NCBI RefSeq assembly: GCF_016808335.1
Contig: NC_053138.1
Location: 52,110,951 to 52,174,950, forward strand
Origin: Panicum virgatum
Taxonomy: Eukaryota; Streptophyta; Magnoliopsida; Poales; Poaceae
Direction: 5' to 3'
DNA length: 64,000 nt
The notes beneath the pieces are model-generated. The model did not search any database and had not been told where the DNA came from. It was given only the letters and a program-made list of their open reading frames with translations. Shown piece by piece: positions 10,309-21,500 of the stretch; position 1 is the stretch's first letter; every line of letters begins with the position of its first letter. A program made the translations under genes and the position numbers.

Positions 10309-12221
10309 CATGCCCCCCAAGTTTGGCCAAATATGACAGAATCTTCTAAGCGCCAGCCGTAAACCAAATAAAAACATCATCTCCTCAAATTGTCCTCTCA
10401 TGCCACTGATGGTCCTGCCCCCCCCCCCCCCCGAGCCGATAGATCGGCTATTAGCCAACTAACTTTGTGACCGATTGCTTGAACCGGCCTCACGCCTTCC
10501 GCGACCAATCTCAATGTTGTTGCAGACCGGTCCTAGTTTTCATATTCCATGGATGGCACTGACTTATGTGATCATCCTCGTGCTTCATCAGCTCAGCATC
10601 AACACATATGGCCTCTCCTGTAAAACAATCACTTGCCGAACCGACGCTACAAAGATCATTGTGAATCGGCTAAAAGCTGATGAATCATATTCGGTTAGCC
10701 AAACAGTCCATATAAACCAAACCATCATCATTGATAAAAATTTCTTCCCCCCACAAAAATATGCTATGTCATGCAAAGAGTAAGTGTGAGTTTCCAGGTA
10801 TGTCTCAAAGCATTTACAAGTGCTAGCATGTATATACAGTGAGGGTATAGCATAAAGACACCGCATAGAAAAGCTCAAAAGAATATATCTATATTAGAAC
10901 ATGAGCAAGCAATTTTTAGGATTTTCAAAATAAAAAGCATCACCACTTAGCCCAACCAACTAGTACATTAAAGCATGACAAGCAAAAACCAACAAGTACC
11001 TACACCAGTGAGCTCTCTCCGATACAAGGATCTTTTAACAAGCTTGATTATTCATGCCCTCAGGTCTTGCAGGTTAAAACATATTGCATTTGAAACTCAA
11101 ACAAGCCTTCTGTTCTGTGCCAGGGGTTATTTGCTTATCAGGCCACTTCTTACCAACCAATGCTAAGCCTAGGTCCGTTGAACCATCAAAAGCTTAAAGC
11201 AAGGTTTTGGTCATTCACAACCTAGTCCAAGTTCATGCCAAAGTGCAATAGCAAGCAGTCCCGAACTAGATCAGTGAGACAAAACAAACCCACCTGGATC
11301 TTTTCATTATAGCACAGCATGGACATCATTCAGATTTTAATGTAATTTAGCACAAGATTATCATATAAGCATTGCGACTCGAGCTGCATAAATGATTCCA
11401 AAAAAAGGATATAGCTACCAGGCATGTACAAGATAGTAAAAGCAAAGTCAGCCTACGCATACTAGTAGCCAAGTAAAGCGGTGACCATATTTCAGATTTT
11501 CAAAAGAATAAAAGCCATGCTCGGTATTAGATATTCAACATATTCAAATGAGCCTAACCACACATGGTCACCAGCATCCACACCTCAAAATATATACACG
11601 AAACACAAGTAGAAGCTACTAAGCATACAAGGAAGCTAGTGCAAGTGATAAACGCATATACTGTATGATGATGCAATGGTGGGTTTGAATATTACCAATC
11701 AAATTGGTTGTTGACGAGCCGATGATTAAAATCCCGCCTGGTCCGTACTTGCCATAATGCATTCTCATCACAATTATTGGCTGTTAGAAAGCCGAACATC
11801 TGTAGCCTAAAGTCCAATCAGCACATCTGTTGTCGTAGAGAGCTCTTCAAATGCTTTGACAACGTGGATGAAGTAACCGATGTTGATCGCATCGAAGGAG
11901 CACAGAAGCTGAATTAGCCGGCTGATGTGACGAATGCCCTGACCCTCTATCCGTGGGGGTCGAATTCGTCGATGTCGATGGTGTCGCAGGAACGGGAATA
12001 GCCGATGACGACGCAGAAGCACTGTTGGCCGGATCGATCGGCTAATGTATCAGACACTCTCATGCCCACATGGGAGCAGAAGTAGCCGATGTCGTTGAAG
12101 CTGTAGGAGCACCGGCGGTAGTTCTTCATCCGGACGAAAATTTTTGTATGGGTCTCCATATTTCATCACCAAATCGTGCCAAAATGTGTTTATTCTATGA
12201 GGCCAGTGGATAAGACTAGCC
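10309..12221 (-). other. Non-coding 3' internal region of the Tat-like element
   Basis: 1.9 kb where pol would be expected. I see no reverse transcriptase, integrase or antisense gene like the one in the copy at 62796. A pure C run at about 10418-10432 may be an assembly weak point. AGCCGAT/ATCGGCT words are frequent (for example 10436, 10667, 11719, 12003, 12085). Confidence 0.6.
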
Positions 12222-13967
12222 TCAATCCGTTTTTGTCGCTTCGATCCGATCACAGTCTTCCAGCGCGATCCCTGAGATCGGCTCTTGCCCTTCCGCGTCC
12301 TGGGTGTTCATGTCTGCGAGCGAAACCTCGCTGGAGTCATCTGCACGAACCACCTCCACTTCATTGCCATCCCATTGGACCAAACACTGGTGCATCATGG
12401 AAGGAACACAACAATTGGCGTGAATCCAATCCCTCCCAAGCAGCACTGTGTACGTACTCTTACTGTTGACGATGAAGAACGAGGTTGGGATGGTCTTGCG
12501 GCCAACTGTCAACTCCACATTGAGGATGCCCTGTGCCTCCGATGGCTGGCCATTGAAATCATTGAGCATCACGTTGGCCTTGATAAGATCAGCAGCAGAA
12601 CGACCCAATCGGCGCAGTACTGAGTACGGCATTAGATTGACCGCGGCGCCAGTGTCGACCAACATCCTGTTCACAGGCTTGCCATCGATGAGACCCTTGA
12701 GATATAACCCCTTCAGATGCTTGTAGCTCTTCTCCTTGGGCTTCTCAATGATGATCGGTTGGGGACCCAGATCCAGCTGTGCGACGGTCAATTCCTCCGG
12801 TCGGGGGGCCCGAAACTCTGATGGGAGCACGAACATCATATTCACATCAGTCGATGGCCTCTCATCGGCTTTTAGCTGCTTAGGACGCCACTCCCTCCTT
12901 GGAGGGCGCCTTTCCACCCTTCGCGGGTGCCTGACTTGCTCTGCGAGATCCGGATGAGCCTTCCTCAGCACGTCGAGGTACCTTGCTTCCACCTCTTCGA
13001 GATTGTGTAAGCGCTGCACTCTGTGCTTCTGCGAGCGATTAAGCCCGTCAGGACACCACCGTGGGCGATGGTACCTGTCTTCTTCTTCTGGCTCGGAATC
13101 ACCCCTGGATGGCCGCCTCACACGGTCATCATGATGTGTTCTGGGCCCTAAGCACTGGAATACCGATGTCTCGTCCTGCTGGCGTCCTCGAGGCCTGCAC
13201 TCCAAGCAATCATCTATAGTAGGCAATCGGCTCATGCCGGAATTCCAGCAGTACCTGAAGAACGGACAATGCCAGTGGTCGCGTACAGCCTGGCGCCTTC
13301 CCAGTGTCCTCCCTGTGCGGCACTCATACTCCTCTTCTTCCGGTTGATATCGGCGACGCAACTTGTGCTGATATTCATACTTTTCCAGAAGCCGATCGGA
13401 AGCAGGAAGTTGATTACGGATGTGACGCACTTGCTCTTCAGTCACATGTTCCAACTCGTGTTCATCCTGCGGCCGTTTGCCAGAAGCGGCCTCTCTCTTC
13501 TGCTTGTCGTGGCGGCGCATAGGTCCCACCATGTTGATCTGGAATGCTAGATCCTGGCCCTCGGATCCGAAGTCTGACAGCTCCACAACATTAACTTGTG
13601 GGAAGGGCTTCGTGTCAACCTTCATCGTGTGTTGAGCCAGGATTAATCGGCCTTGCTCGATAGCCGATTGGATCTGGCGACATAGCTCCTTGCATTGACC
13701 CGTGGCATGAGTGAACGAGTGGTGCCATTTGCAGTACGGCCTCCCCTGCAGCTCTTGTGCCGTCGATAGCTTGTGATTCTCTGGGAGCTTCAGCTGTTTT
13801 TCCTTGAGGAGCATATCAAATATTTGCTCTGCTTTTGTCACGTCAAAGTTGAAGCCTTTCACAAGCCCCTGCTGTTTGATCCTCTTGCACGGGACAGGGT
13901 TTGCCCCCCGAGTCCACTCTGCTACGGCCACTTCTTGCTCCTCGCTAGAGTCGTCAGATTCATCCGC
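12222..13967 (-). CDS. Ty3/gypsy Gag zinc knuckle and aspartic protease region (continues the gag frame after a stop)
   Basis: Directly continues the Gag frame after the TAG at 13970-13968. It has no credible ATG of its own, so expression would need readthrough, or else the stop is a decay mutation. In order it contains an acidic start, a zinc-knuckle-like motif (CKWHHSFTHATGQCKELC), a long Arg/Glu-rich spacer, and a retroviral-type aspartic protease. The protease has the active-site motif MLVDTGAAVNLM (near 12650) and a flap-region ILNVELTVG stretch with LLGRDWI after it. The protease would cut the polyprotein during particle maturation. It ends with a stop at 12222-12224 with no reverse transcriptase after it, so the element is gag-pro only. 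Confidence 0.8.
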   Translation of the reverse strand, partial: ADESDDSSEEQEVAVAEWTRGANPVPCKRIKQQGLVKGFNFDVTKAEQIFDMLLKEKQLKLPENHKLSTAQELQGRPYCKWHHSFTHATGQCKELCRQIQSAIEQGRLILAQHTMKVDTKPFPQVNVVELSDFGSEGQDLAFQINMVGPMRRHDKQKREAASGKRPQDEHELEHVTEEQVRHIRNQLPASDRLLEKYEYQHKLRRRYQPEEEEYECRTGRTLGRRQAVRDHWHCPFFRYCWNSGMSRLPTIDDCLECRPRGRQQDETSVFQCLGPRTHHDDRVRRPSRGDSEPEEEDRYHRPRWCPDGLNRSQKHRVQRLHNLEEVEARYLDVLRKAHPDLAEQVRHPRRVERRPPRREWRPKQLKADERPSTDVNMMFVLPSEFRAPRPEELTVAQLDLGPQPIIIEKPKEKSYKHLKGLYLKGLIDGKPVNRMLVDTGAAVNLMPYSVLRRLGRSAADLIKANVMLNDFNGQPSEAQGILNVELTVGRKTIPTSFFIVNSKSTYTVLLGRDWIHANCCVPSMMHQCLVQWDGNEVEVVRADDSSEVSLADMNTQDAEGQEPISGIALEDCDRIEATKTD

Positions 13968-15305
13968 CTAGGCCATATTTACATGGCGCTTGAACTTATC
14001 TTGGTACAGCTCAGGATGATAATGCTCATATGCTGTAAGCTTCTGCACCAGATGCGCTAGAGACGTGAACTCCAACTGAAAAGTCAGATCCTTGATCGGC
14101 TTAGCGAGTCCCAGAACAGCCAAATCGACTGCCTCCTTCTCTGTGATGCGCGATGAGTAGCATCGGTTCTTGACCTCCCTGAAGCGCTGCATGTACTCCG
14201 ACACGGTCTCTCCTCGCTTTTGCCTGACTTGGGCGAGGTCGGCAATTCCAGCTTCAGCAGCCTCTGAGTGGTACTGGGTATGGAATTGATCTTCCAGCTG
14301 CCTCCAAGTTCGAATCGAATCCGGAGCCAATGACGCGTACCATCCGAAAGCTGGGCCTGTAAGGGACTGGCCGAAGAACCGGACCCTCAGCGGATCTGAT
14401 ACTGAGATCATCCCGAGCTGCGTTAAGTATCGGCTCACATGCTCTATGGAGCTGGCTCCTTCTGACCCGTTGAACTTGGTGAACTCAGGAAGCCGATACT
14501 TGGGCGGCAACGGGATCAAGTCATAATCACTTGGGTATGGCTTGGAATAGCCGACCGCTTTCCTCTTGGGTAGGATACCAAACTGATCTCTCAGTATTGC
14601 ACTGACCTGCTCCACACTAAGAACTCCTGGGGCCGATGGCTCAGCACTCGGCCCAGTAGCGTACTTTGCCAGCCACGCTTGTTTCTCTGCGTCTACTCCA
14701 GAAGCTCCTGGGCTTACCACCTGCACCGAGCGTGTTGGATTGACGCTGTCAGGGATGTAGGCGCACGTGTAACCGTGCGGGATCTCCTTGGGTGGCTCGG
14801 TGAGGAATTGGCCTTCTCCAGGATCGCCGCCGATCTTGTGGACGACGTAGATCGGCGAATTTTGTGGTCTTGGGGCCGCAAATGAGAACGACAATTGTGG
14901 CCTAGAATGCAGTGCGGCTTCTTCTATGTGACTCCCCAAGGTTGGTCCCGATGGAAAGTACTGGTTCTTGATTATCTCCTGGATGACGCGGTGCGCCATG
15001 CGCTCAAGCTCGTTCATTAGGCTCTGAGAATGCCGATGAAGCGAATGGGCCACCATGTAGTTCATCTCCTGACGCAGTGCCCTGGTGCGCTCCTCTGATG
15101 GTACAGACAGATCCACGTTGTCGAGAGCGCCTTCTGGCGAGAACCCCTTCCATCTGATGCCATGATTGCGGGTCCTCTCAAAAGAGCCGATGAGATCGGC
15201 TTCCAGCAGAGCTTTGATCTCATCAAACTTCTTCTTGTGTTCAGGAGAGAGCTCTTCATACGTGACGGGCTTGGGAGCGGGTTCTTGATCTTGAGCTCCA
15301 GACAT
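13968..15305 (-). CDS. Ty3/gypsy Gag, Tat-like lineage
   Basis: 445 residues from the ATG at 15305 (MSGAQDQEP). The open frame runs further upstream into the LTR, but the ATG sits just after the primer-binding site, so I use it. The middle part is Pro-rich. The retrotransposon Gag domain begins near [11 protein letters not shown] and continues through [30 protein letters not shown] and the [19 protein letters not shown] block, the usual order in plant gypsy Gag. It ends at TAG, after which the same frame continues into zinc knuckle and protease. It forms the particle core. Apart from that stop the frame is intact. Confidence 0.85.
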   Translation of the reverse strand: MSGAQDQEPAPKPVTYEELSPEHKKKFDEIKALLEADLIGSFERTRNHGIRWKGFSPEGALDNVDLSVPSEERTRALRQEMNYMVAHSLHRHSQSLMNELERMAHRVIQEIIKNQYFPSGPTLGSHIEEAALHSRPQLSFSFAAPRPQNSPIYVVHKIGGDPGEGQFLTEPPKEIPHGYTCAYIPDSVNPTRSVQVVSPGASGVDAEKQAWLAKYATGPSAEPSAPGVLSVEQVSAILRDQFGILPKRKAVGYSKPYPSDYDLIPLPPKYRLPEFTKFNGSEGASSIEHVSRYLTQLGMISVSDPLRVRFFGQSLTGPAFGWYASLAPDSIRTWRQLEDQFHTQYHSEAAEAGIADLAQVRQKRGETVSEYMQRFREVKNRCYSSRITEKEAVDLAVLGLAKPIKDLTFQLEFTSLAHLVQKLTAYEHYHPELYQDKFKRHVNMA

Positions 15306-15342
15306 TGTTGCCGAGAAGGGTCCCACTAGGCGTGCCAGAATG

Positions 15343-16909
15343 TGTTGTCGGTCGAAACCCACCGGCGAGTAGCGACGGGCAACACGAAGAGCCGGGAGGT
15401 TGCTGGGGCGCTGGCAGGCACTGCTCCCTCGTCGACGGCCCGCAATTCCGTCACGCGCCCGGAGGTTTTGTGGAAAAACCGGGCGTGCCACCTGACCTAT
15501 ACCCGATCAGGAGGGTGCAGACGTGCTCCGAACAGTTTCCTGCATACAAAGACACGTGTAAACATAAGTCTGAGCTGTGGTCGGCTCCCCGGGACGACTC
15601 TTGCATCGGCTTTAAAGAGCCGATCGAGTCCCGGTGTCAGATCGGATCTGTAACCATCCAGATGTCGATGAATAAAGCGAATAACTGTAAAGCTGCTTCA
15701 ATTAAATCTAGCTGATCTAATCCACGATGGTAAAAGCTTCACTGCTAGATCGGAACATCCTACACATGACTAGGCCTAATGAACGTAACAGACGACTGAA
15801 CCAGAAACCAAAATAGAGGCCTAAGAACTAGCAAAAGCCGATTCCCGGAACAATCCCTATCAAGGTCAAGATAAAACATCTACTACGCCACCGGATTGTC
15901 CAATCCGTTTGCAAGGCCTAACCTAGCAGATATTACGCCAACTCCTAAAATAAGAGCAAACCATAACAGATCAGATCTACTGGACATAAAAGAAGCAGGG
16001 TGTTGCCTCTGTGCGTCTAATTCTATGCGACAAGAACTAGCATGAGATTGAAACGTGGCAGCACAGAGACAACGTGATATTCGTAGATGATAAGCAACAA
16101 AGCATAACAGATCTACTAAAAGCCATGCTACGAACATCAGGATAACTAGCATTACTCGCCATCAAAAACGCTTCAGTACGAGTAATACCAAGGTAAAAGC
16201 AAGAACTATGCTGCCCTGATCGCAAGAAGCGATCAGGGCAGTATGGCACTTACTTGGATGAAACCCTAGGATTAGGGGTGGCGATGCGCCGAGAGTTATT
16301 ATTTGCGAGACGTGATGACGCTCTCTTTTCATGAATAACATAGGGTATATATTTATAGTCCGGAGACTTCTTGCCGTGCAAGGCAACCTCTAAACTCTTT
16401 CCTAAACGAAGACTAGAGATAGATTACAACTCAATAAAGACTTGAAGATTAGAAAACATGATCTGGACTCTTCCCTCCACCGGCCCAGATCTTCATGAAG
16501 CTTCCAAATATCAGCCGAAACATGCCGTATAATTCTGGCAGATTCTGGTCGTCCTATTGTTTCGGCAGTTCCCGTCAACTCCGAGCGAATCTGGACATGA
16601 TTCTAGTTGTTTTGGAAAGCTTATCCCCTTAGCTTTCCATGCATATCTAGAACGTCCAAAACGGAGTCCATATGTGGCCTGGGCGTCCATTTTCGTGCGG
16701 CTTCTTCCTGCAGTCCGAACCAGCCTCGCGAATAGACTGGGCTTCAACATGGATTAGGCCCGTGACCCCATCTCCGCTTGACCCTTGAGTGCCCAATTAT
16801 CATTGTATTTGGCCAAACTTATGATATAAGCCTGGCTAAGTGGACTCCTTTACCGTGGGCTTCTTCTGACATTTGGCCTACCAATCCCGGTCAAATTCTG
16901 GCGATAACA
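15343..16909 (-). repeat. 5' LTR of the Tat-like element
   Basis: 1567 bp, matching 8747-10308 with few differences, among them a 4-bp indel near 15456. It holds the hairpin copy at 16212-16240. The primer-binding site lies just left of it on the plus strand (15322-15342). Confidence 0.9.
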
Positions 16910-16914
16910 CCAAG

Positions 16915-18100
16915 TCAGCAGAATGCACCGGTTGAACCGACGACGGGAAAAATGAAGGCATCGGTGCAATGGACCCAGAAGCTGAGGCTAGGGTTTAGCA
17001 CCGGTTAAACCGACGATGCTCAAAATTGAGCGTCGGTGCAGTTGTCCAGAGACTCCATTTTTCGGGGGTTTCTGTGCTTGCACTCACTGGTTAAACCGAC
17101 GGTAATTTCAAGAGCGTCGGTCGATTGATCAAGTAGCCGTTGGAAGACTGTAACGGCTAGAAGAAGGGAAAGTACACTCACCAGTTGAACTTGTGTTGAC
17201 AAAACTGGAGCATCGGTTTAACCGACGATAAGAAATTTTGTCAGCCTTTCCCAACGGCTCTTTTGGGGTGTGTGGGCTATATATACCCCCAAGGCTGGGT
17301 CATTTGAGGATGCTGGAGTTGCTAGAGCATACTACACTTGAAGAACACCTCCATCCACCATAGAGCTTCATTGTACATCATATAGGCTTGAGCACACTTG
17401 TGAGAGTGCTTTGTGCTTGTAATAGGGATTAGTTCTTGCGAGAGCTCCTTTGAGAGAAGTCTTGCTGCGGCAAGCATCTTGTGTACTCGTCGTGTGACTC
17501 TCTGACTTAGTGTGGAGTGGCAACGACACTTTGTGCGGGGAAGGAGACCCCTCTTGGTGAGAAGCTCCAATAGTGAAGATGATGCCATGGGTGACGCTTT
17601 GAGAGAGACGGTGGCGGTGGCCTTGTCTTGGTGACTTGGGGTCACTTAGCCTTTGCTTGCCGGGAGCCTTGGGGGTGAACGCAAGACGGTGATCAAGCGA
17701 AGAGACTCGGCATCACACTTGTTCGTGTTGGACAAGTGACCGTGGACGTAGGGAGGGACTTGGTGTCCTAACCGAACCACGTTAAATCATGTGTCTTGGT
17801 GTCTTCACGGGAGTTTGCATATTCTCTCCCTTACTTCTTTACTTACCGTATTACGTTTCCGCATTTACTCTATCTTGCGTATCTTCACTTTCCTAGTTAG
17901 TTTGATTAGGATTGGCTATATGTTGCAAGTCTTTTAGGGGTAAGTAGAGAGTAGCTTAGATAAACCTTAGTCATAACTAGCATGTGTAGGACGTGTTATG
18001 TTTATCTCATGCAAAAAGTTTGAGCCCTAGGATAGAAAGCGATTAGCGATCCTATTCACCCCCTCGCCCTCTATGGTCGGACACCCCAGTGATCCTTACA
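16915..18100 (+). repeat. 3' LTR of Sirevirus-like element, right part
   Basis: Matches 4001-5185 and ends GATCCTTACA. It is followed by the ATTGC duplication at 18101-18105. Confidence 0.9.
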
Positions 18101-18105
18101 ATTGC

Positions 18106-18573
18106 CTTACGAGATGGCCGCGATTACAATCACACGGTGGGAAATCCGCACTCCATATCAGGCGGCAGATAGCGACAGACTCATTTGAATTGAGTCTTAT
18201 CACCTCCTAGTATGCTCATCATACGGGACCCGCACACGTATGAAACACGTGAGCTATTCTAAAGGACTACCAAGAATGCTTACCTTGCTCACCTGAGCGT
18301 AGGTGCGTCGTTACAGAATATTAGATACCAGTTATGCAAGAAAGTAAGTTTTAACAGAATGTAAAGTGCTGGAAGTGCTGGAATAAAATAGATATATAGA
18401 TGCCACCATAGCTAATAAAACCTAGATATGGCATACGAGCTATCTATCTTATTCCTTAGCGCAACTAGCGTCAAACTTTTGAAACCGAACATTTTGCAAG
18501 CCAAAAAGTTAGTTTTAAACTTAATTAAGCATACAAGTAATCATCCCCAGTGCGTTTCGGCTCTGATACCAGC
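18106..18573 (-). other. Internal region (5' side) of the outermost element with primer-binding site
   Basis: 470 bp without coding potential. The reverse complement of 18559-18573 is GCTGGTATCAGAGCC, a primer-binding site for initiator tRNA-Met, abutting the LTR that starts at 18574. Confidence 0.65.
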
Positions 18574-21500
18574 TGTAACAGAACCGCCTAAATTAAACCA
18601 GTTTAAGTGCGCTAACTATCATTTTAAGTGTTAATCAAGCCACCGCGCACTTAAAATGGTGTAATCCGGCAGCCTACTGGGTTAAGGATCGAAAACACTA
18701 GAAGTCTCACCTGAAAGCGAGCACAGATGATTACATGCAAACAGAAGTTTCTCAAATTTAAATTACAAAATAGAGCTTAACAAAATGAGTTTATCTAAAA
18801 TATCAGAGTTCAACAAGCAACGGAATTTAAATAGAAGTTTGATTCAAAAATCACGATACTACGAAGACGTGAGGATGTCACATCGAGCCCACCAATGTGA
18901 ACCCTGGTTAGCTCCAACCAGCAGCAGCTACCTGAAAATAGGGTAACAAGAAACCCTGAGTATACTAATACTCCGCAAGACTTACCCGACACAGGTATAC
19001 TTAGCCCACTATCTAGACATGCAAAGTTTTTTGGCTCTGGAGTTTATTTTTGCTGGAAAGCAACTAATAGTGGATCCTTACTTTCAATATTTTAGCTCAA
19101 ATTTAATGTAAAAATATCAACTAGGTTTGCATAACAATTAGAGCAAACATGGTGTATCACGTTATATTTTTCCCAAGAGTAACCCAAACATATCTCATCA
19201 CATTGCCATTTTCGTTCCACTGGTTTACTACGATGTGACAGAGAGATCAAGACTCTCATAACCGTGAGTCACGGCGAATCGATCCGATTTAGCCTTGCAA
19301 GGTGGACCTAACTCATACGACACATGCAAACCACGCCGGGCCACACACGTCAACTGTTCTCGTCATTACCACGACACCTAAACCACGCCTGCCAAAACCC
19401 GGGTGAAGGGCCCCTCTTGGTGAACTCCCGGAGTACCCGGAGGCGACATACACTCCAACACCCGCCATCATTCCACTCTCAGAGTAGCAGGCCGCAGTTC
19501 GAGCTATCGTTGTAAATCAGGTCTACAGCTTACCGGTTTCGACTACCTCCTACTTCCGGCATGTGGTTAGTACTGTTCAATCCTCGATCAATGTGCCAAC
19601 AACGGTACGGTCCTCAATCGACACAGGCGGAGGTCCACTTTCCATACATTCCATATCCATAATCCAATTCCTCTCCGCCCGGTCTCCATTTTTCTTTTCT
19701 CACAGATTCATTCTCAAACCACTTTGCCATAAGTAACAAGGACCTATAGCTCGCGAGTGACAGGAATCACTCGACTTCTACCGAGTCCTAATTAAGCATG
19801 GCAGTACTAACGACCTGCACACTAATAGAGTAACTGAGGAAACTTAGGGATCATGCATCTACGGTTCCAATCAACTCCTAGAAACGGAAATGCACAATAA
19901 TTATATAATAAACATTGAATACCGAAATTAAGGGTTATGCTCCGGGGCTTGCTTGGGTTTGATACAAAGTCAGTTAGTTAGCTTGTAGTCTTGCACCGGC
20001 TTGACATCATCCCAGTCCAAGCATGCACTCCAGTCGGTCCTTCCGTCTTCTGGATTGGTCCACCCGTGCACCATCTTCTGGCTCGGCTTCAACATTGCCC
20101 TCTGGTTCCACGTGTCGCACATCTAGTGTACCTAGATGATATACAATGATGTAAATGCAATGCAATTAAAGGAAAGACATGACTGGGCAACATTTATCGA
20201 GTGAATACAACAACCAAGTTCAAAAGGCAAAGGAGTTGGTGCTACAATACGAGAGTTCAGGTTCAATTTATTTTAGCCTGAAGTGTTTCCTACTAAAAAG
20301 CATTACTAGCTTGCTTAGAAAAGGCTAAGCAAGGATATAAAGCAAGATAGAACAAATAGAACAATTTATTTTACTAGCAAGTAACTTCAGCAAGCCCAAC
20401 AAAAGCAACCTACGAACTGATCATAACAGAGTTGGAATAATCTACAACTGAACAAAATATATTTCTGAAAAGTGCACATGCAGAAAAAGGATTTACCTAA
20501 CAATATAAAAGAAAACTATAATTAGGAACTAGACAAAGTATTAGACAACACCTTTAAATTAGCATTAAGCATATTAACACTAGTTATGACAACCAAAGTA
20601 AACATCTAATTAACTTTTAATTAGAAAAACTAGATGAGAGAATATTAATCAAATTAAATCTATATTTAATTTTAAAAACAGGAACCACGACACAACGACA
20701 CTACTAAAAGATGGCTTACGCTAAAACAAAACTAACGCAACAAGAACTAGCTTAAACGGAGCTAAAACGAGGAAGATATGGCTAAAACAAGGTTCCGGGG
20801 ACTTGATTGCGAGAAAACAGAGCTTCCAGGGGCTGGATCTGAAGAAATGAGGGGCTAGAACATAAATAAAGGTTAGATCCAGGGGCTAGATAGCGAAAAG
20901 GTGGGTCCTTGATGGCGGGTTCTATTTTCAAAAAGCTCAGGGGCTAAAACAGAAAGAAAAGGACCTTCCTGGAATTACTTTTGAACTAGTGTGGACTGCG
21001 GGTTGATTCTAAAGAAACATAGGGTCTCTTTTGCAAAAGCATCAGAGATGGATCTGGTTGGCTCGGTCTAAATCTGATCTAGACCGTTGGATCAAGATCC
21101 GAGGGTTGAGGCGGCTCGACTCGGCTCAGGCGCGGCTACGGCTCAGCGGGCGGTCGGGTCGACGGCTCTAGACACGAGCGGGCGGCTGGCGGCTCGGCGC
21201 GCAGCTCAGGGGCGGTTCCGGGCGGGCGAGCGGCGCGGGGCGCTGGCAGTCGGCGGTGTGCGGCGGCAGGATCGCCGGAGTTGCCATGGATGGCGCTTCG
21301 GGGCCGGTTCGGGTGAGGAAAATGCCAGGGAGGGAGAGGTTAGCATGGGGAAGGCGATGGCGGGGTCGAAACGGTGAGGAGGCGGCTGGAGCATGCCCGT
21401 CGGCGGCGGGGTGCGGGCATGATGCTCCGGCGAGCAATTGCCGAGGCACGGGTGTAGGAGAGAGAGGGGAAACAAGACCGGGACTTCCTCACCACGTTGC

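Larger units (their letters stand above)
8747..16909 (-). mobile_element. Non-autonomous Ty3/gypsy (Tat-like) retrotransposon, gag-pro only
   Basis: LTRs at 8747-10308 and 15343-16909 are flanked by CCAAG target duplications (8742-8746 and 16910-16914). Genes read on the minus strand, so 15343-16909 is the 5' LTR. The reverse complement of the bases left of 15343 gives a primer-binding site, TTCTGGCACGCCTAGTGGGA. The polypurine-like tract CTTGGGGGGCATG (reverse complement of about 10309-10321) precedes the 3' LTR. Gag and protease are present. No reverse transcriptase, RNase H or integrase motif is found between 10309 and 12221. The LTRs differ by only about 1-2% by eye, so the insertion is younger than the Sirevirus-like element it sits in. 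A second copy of the family starts at 61321. Confidence 0.88.
3751..18100 (+). mobile_element. Non-autonomous Sirevirus-like Ty1/copia retrotransposon (gag only), split by a nested gypsy element
   Basis: The 5' LTR is 3751-5185. The 3' LTR is 8497-8746 joined to 16915-18100 once the nested element is removed. ATTGC target duplications lie at 3746-3750 and 18101-18105. Both LTRs run from TGTAGCGAAA to GATCCTTACA. The primer-binding site ATTGGTATCAGAGC (initiator tRNA-Met) starts at 5187, and the polypurine tract AAAAAGGGGGAGA lies just before 8497. The internal region is about 3.3 kb and encodes only Gag. Protease, integrase and reverse transcriptase are absent, so movement would need an autonomous partner. 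Sirevirus affinity is inferred from the Gag type, several polypurine-tract copies and CACCGG palindromes in the LTR, all known traits of that lineage. The LTRs differ by roughly 3% by eye. Confidence 0.85.

Noticed and set aside
10418..10432. Homopolymer C run
   Set aside because: Most likely simple slippage or assembly uncertainty, no function inferred.
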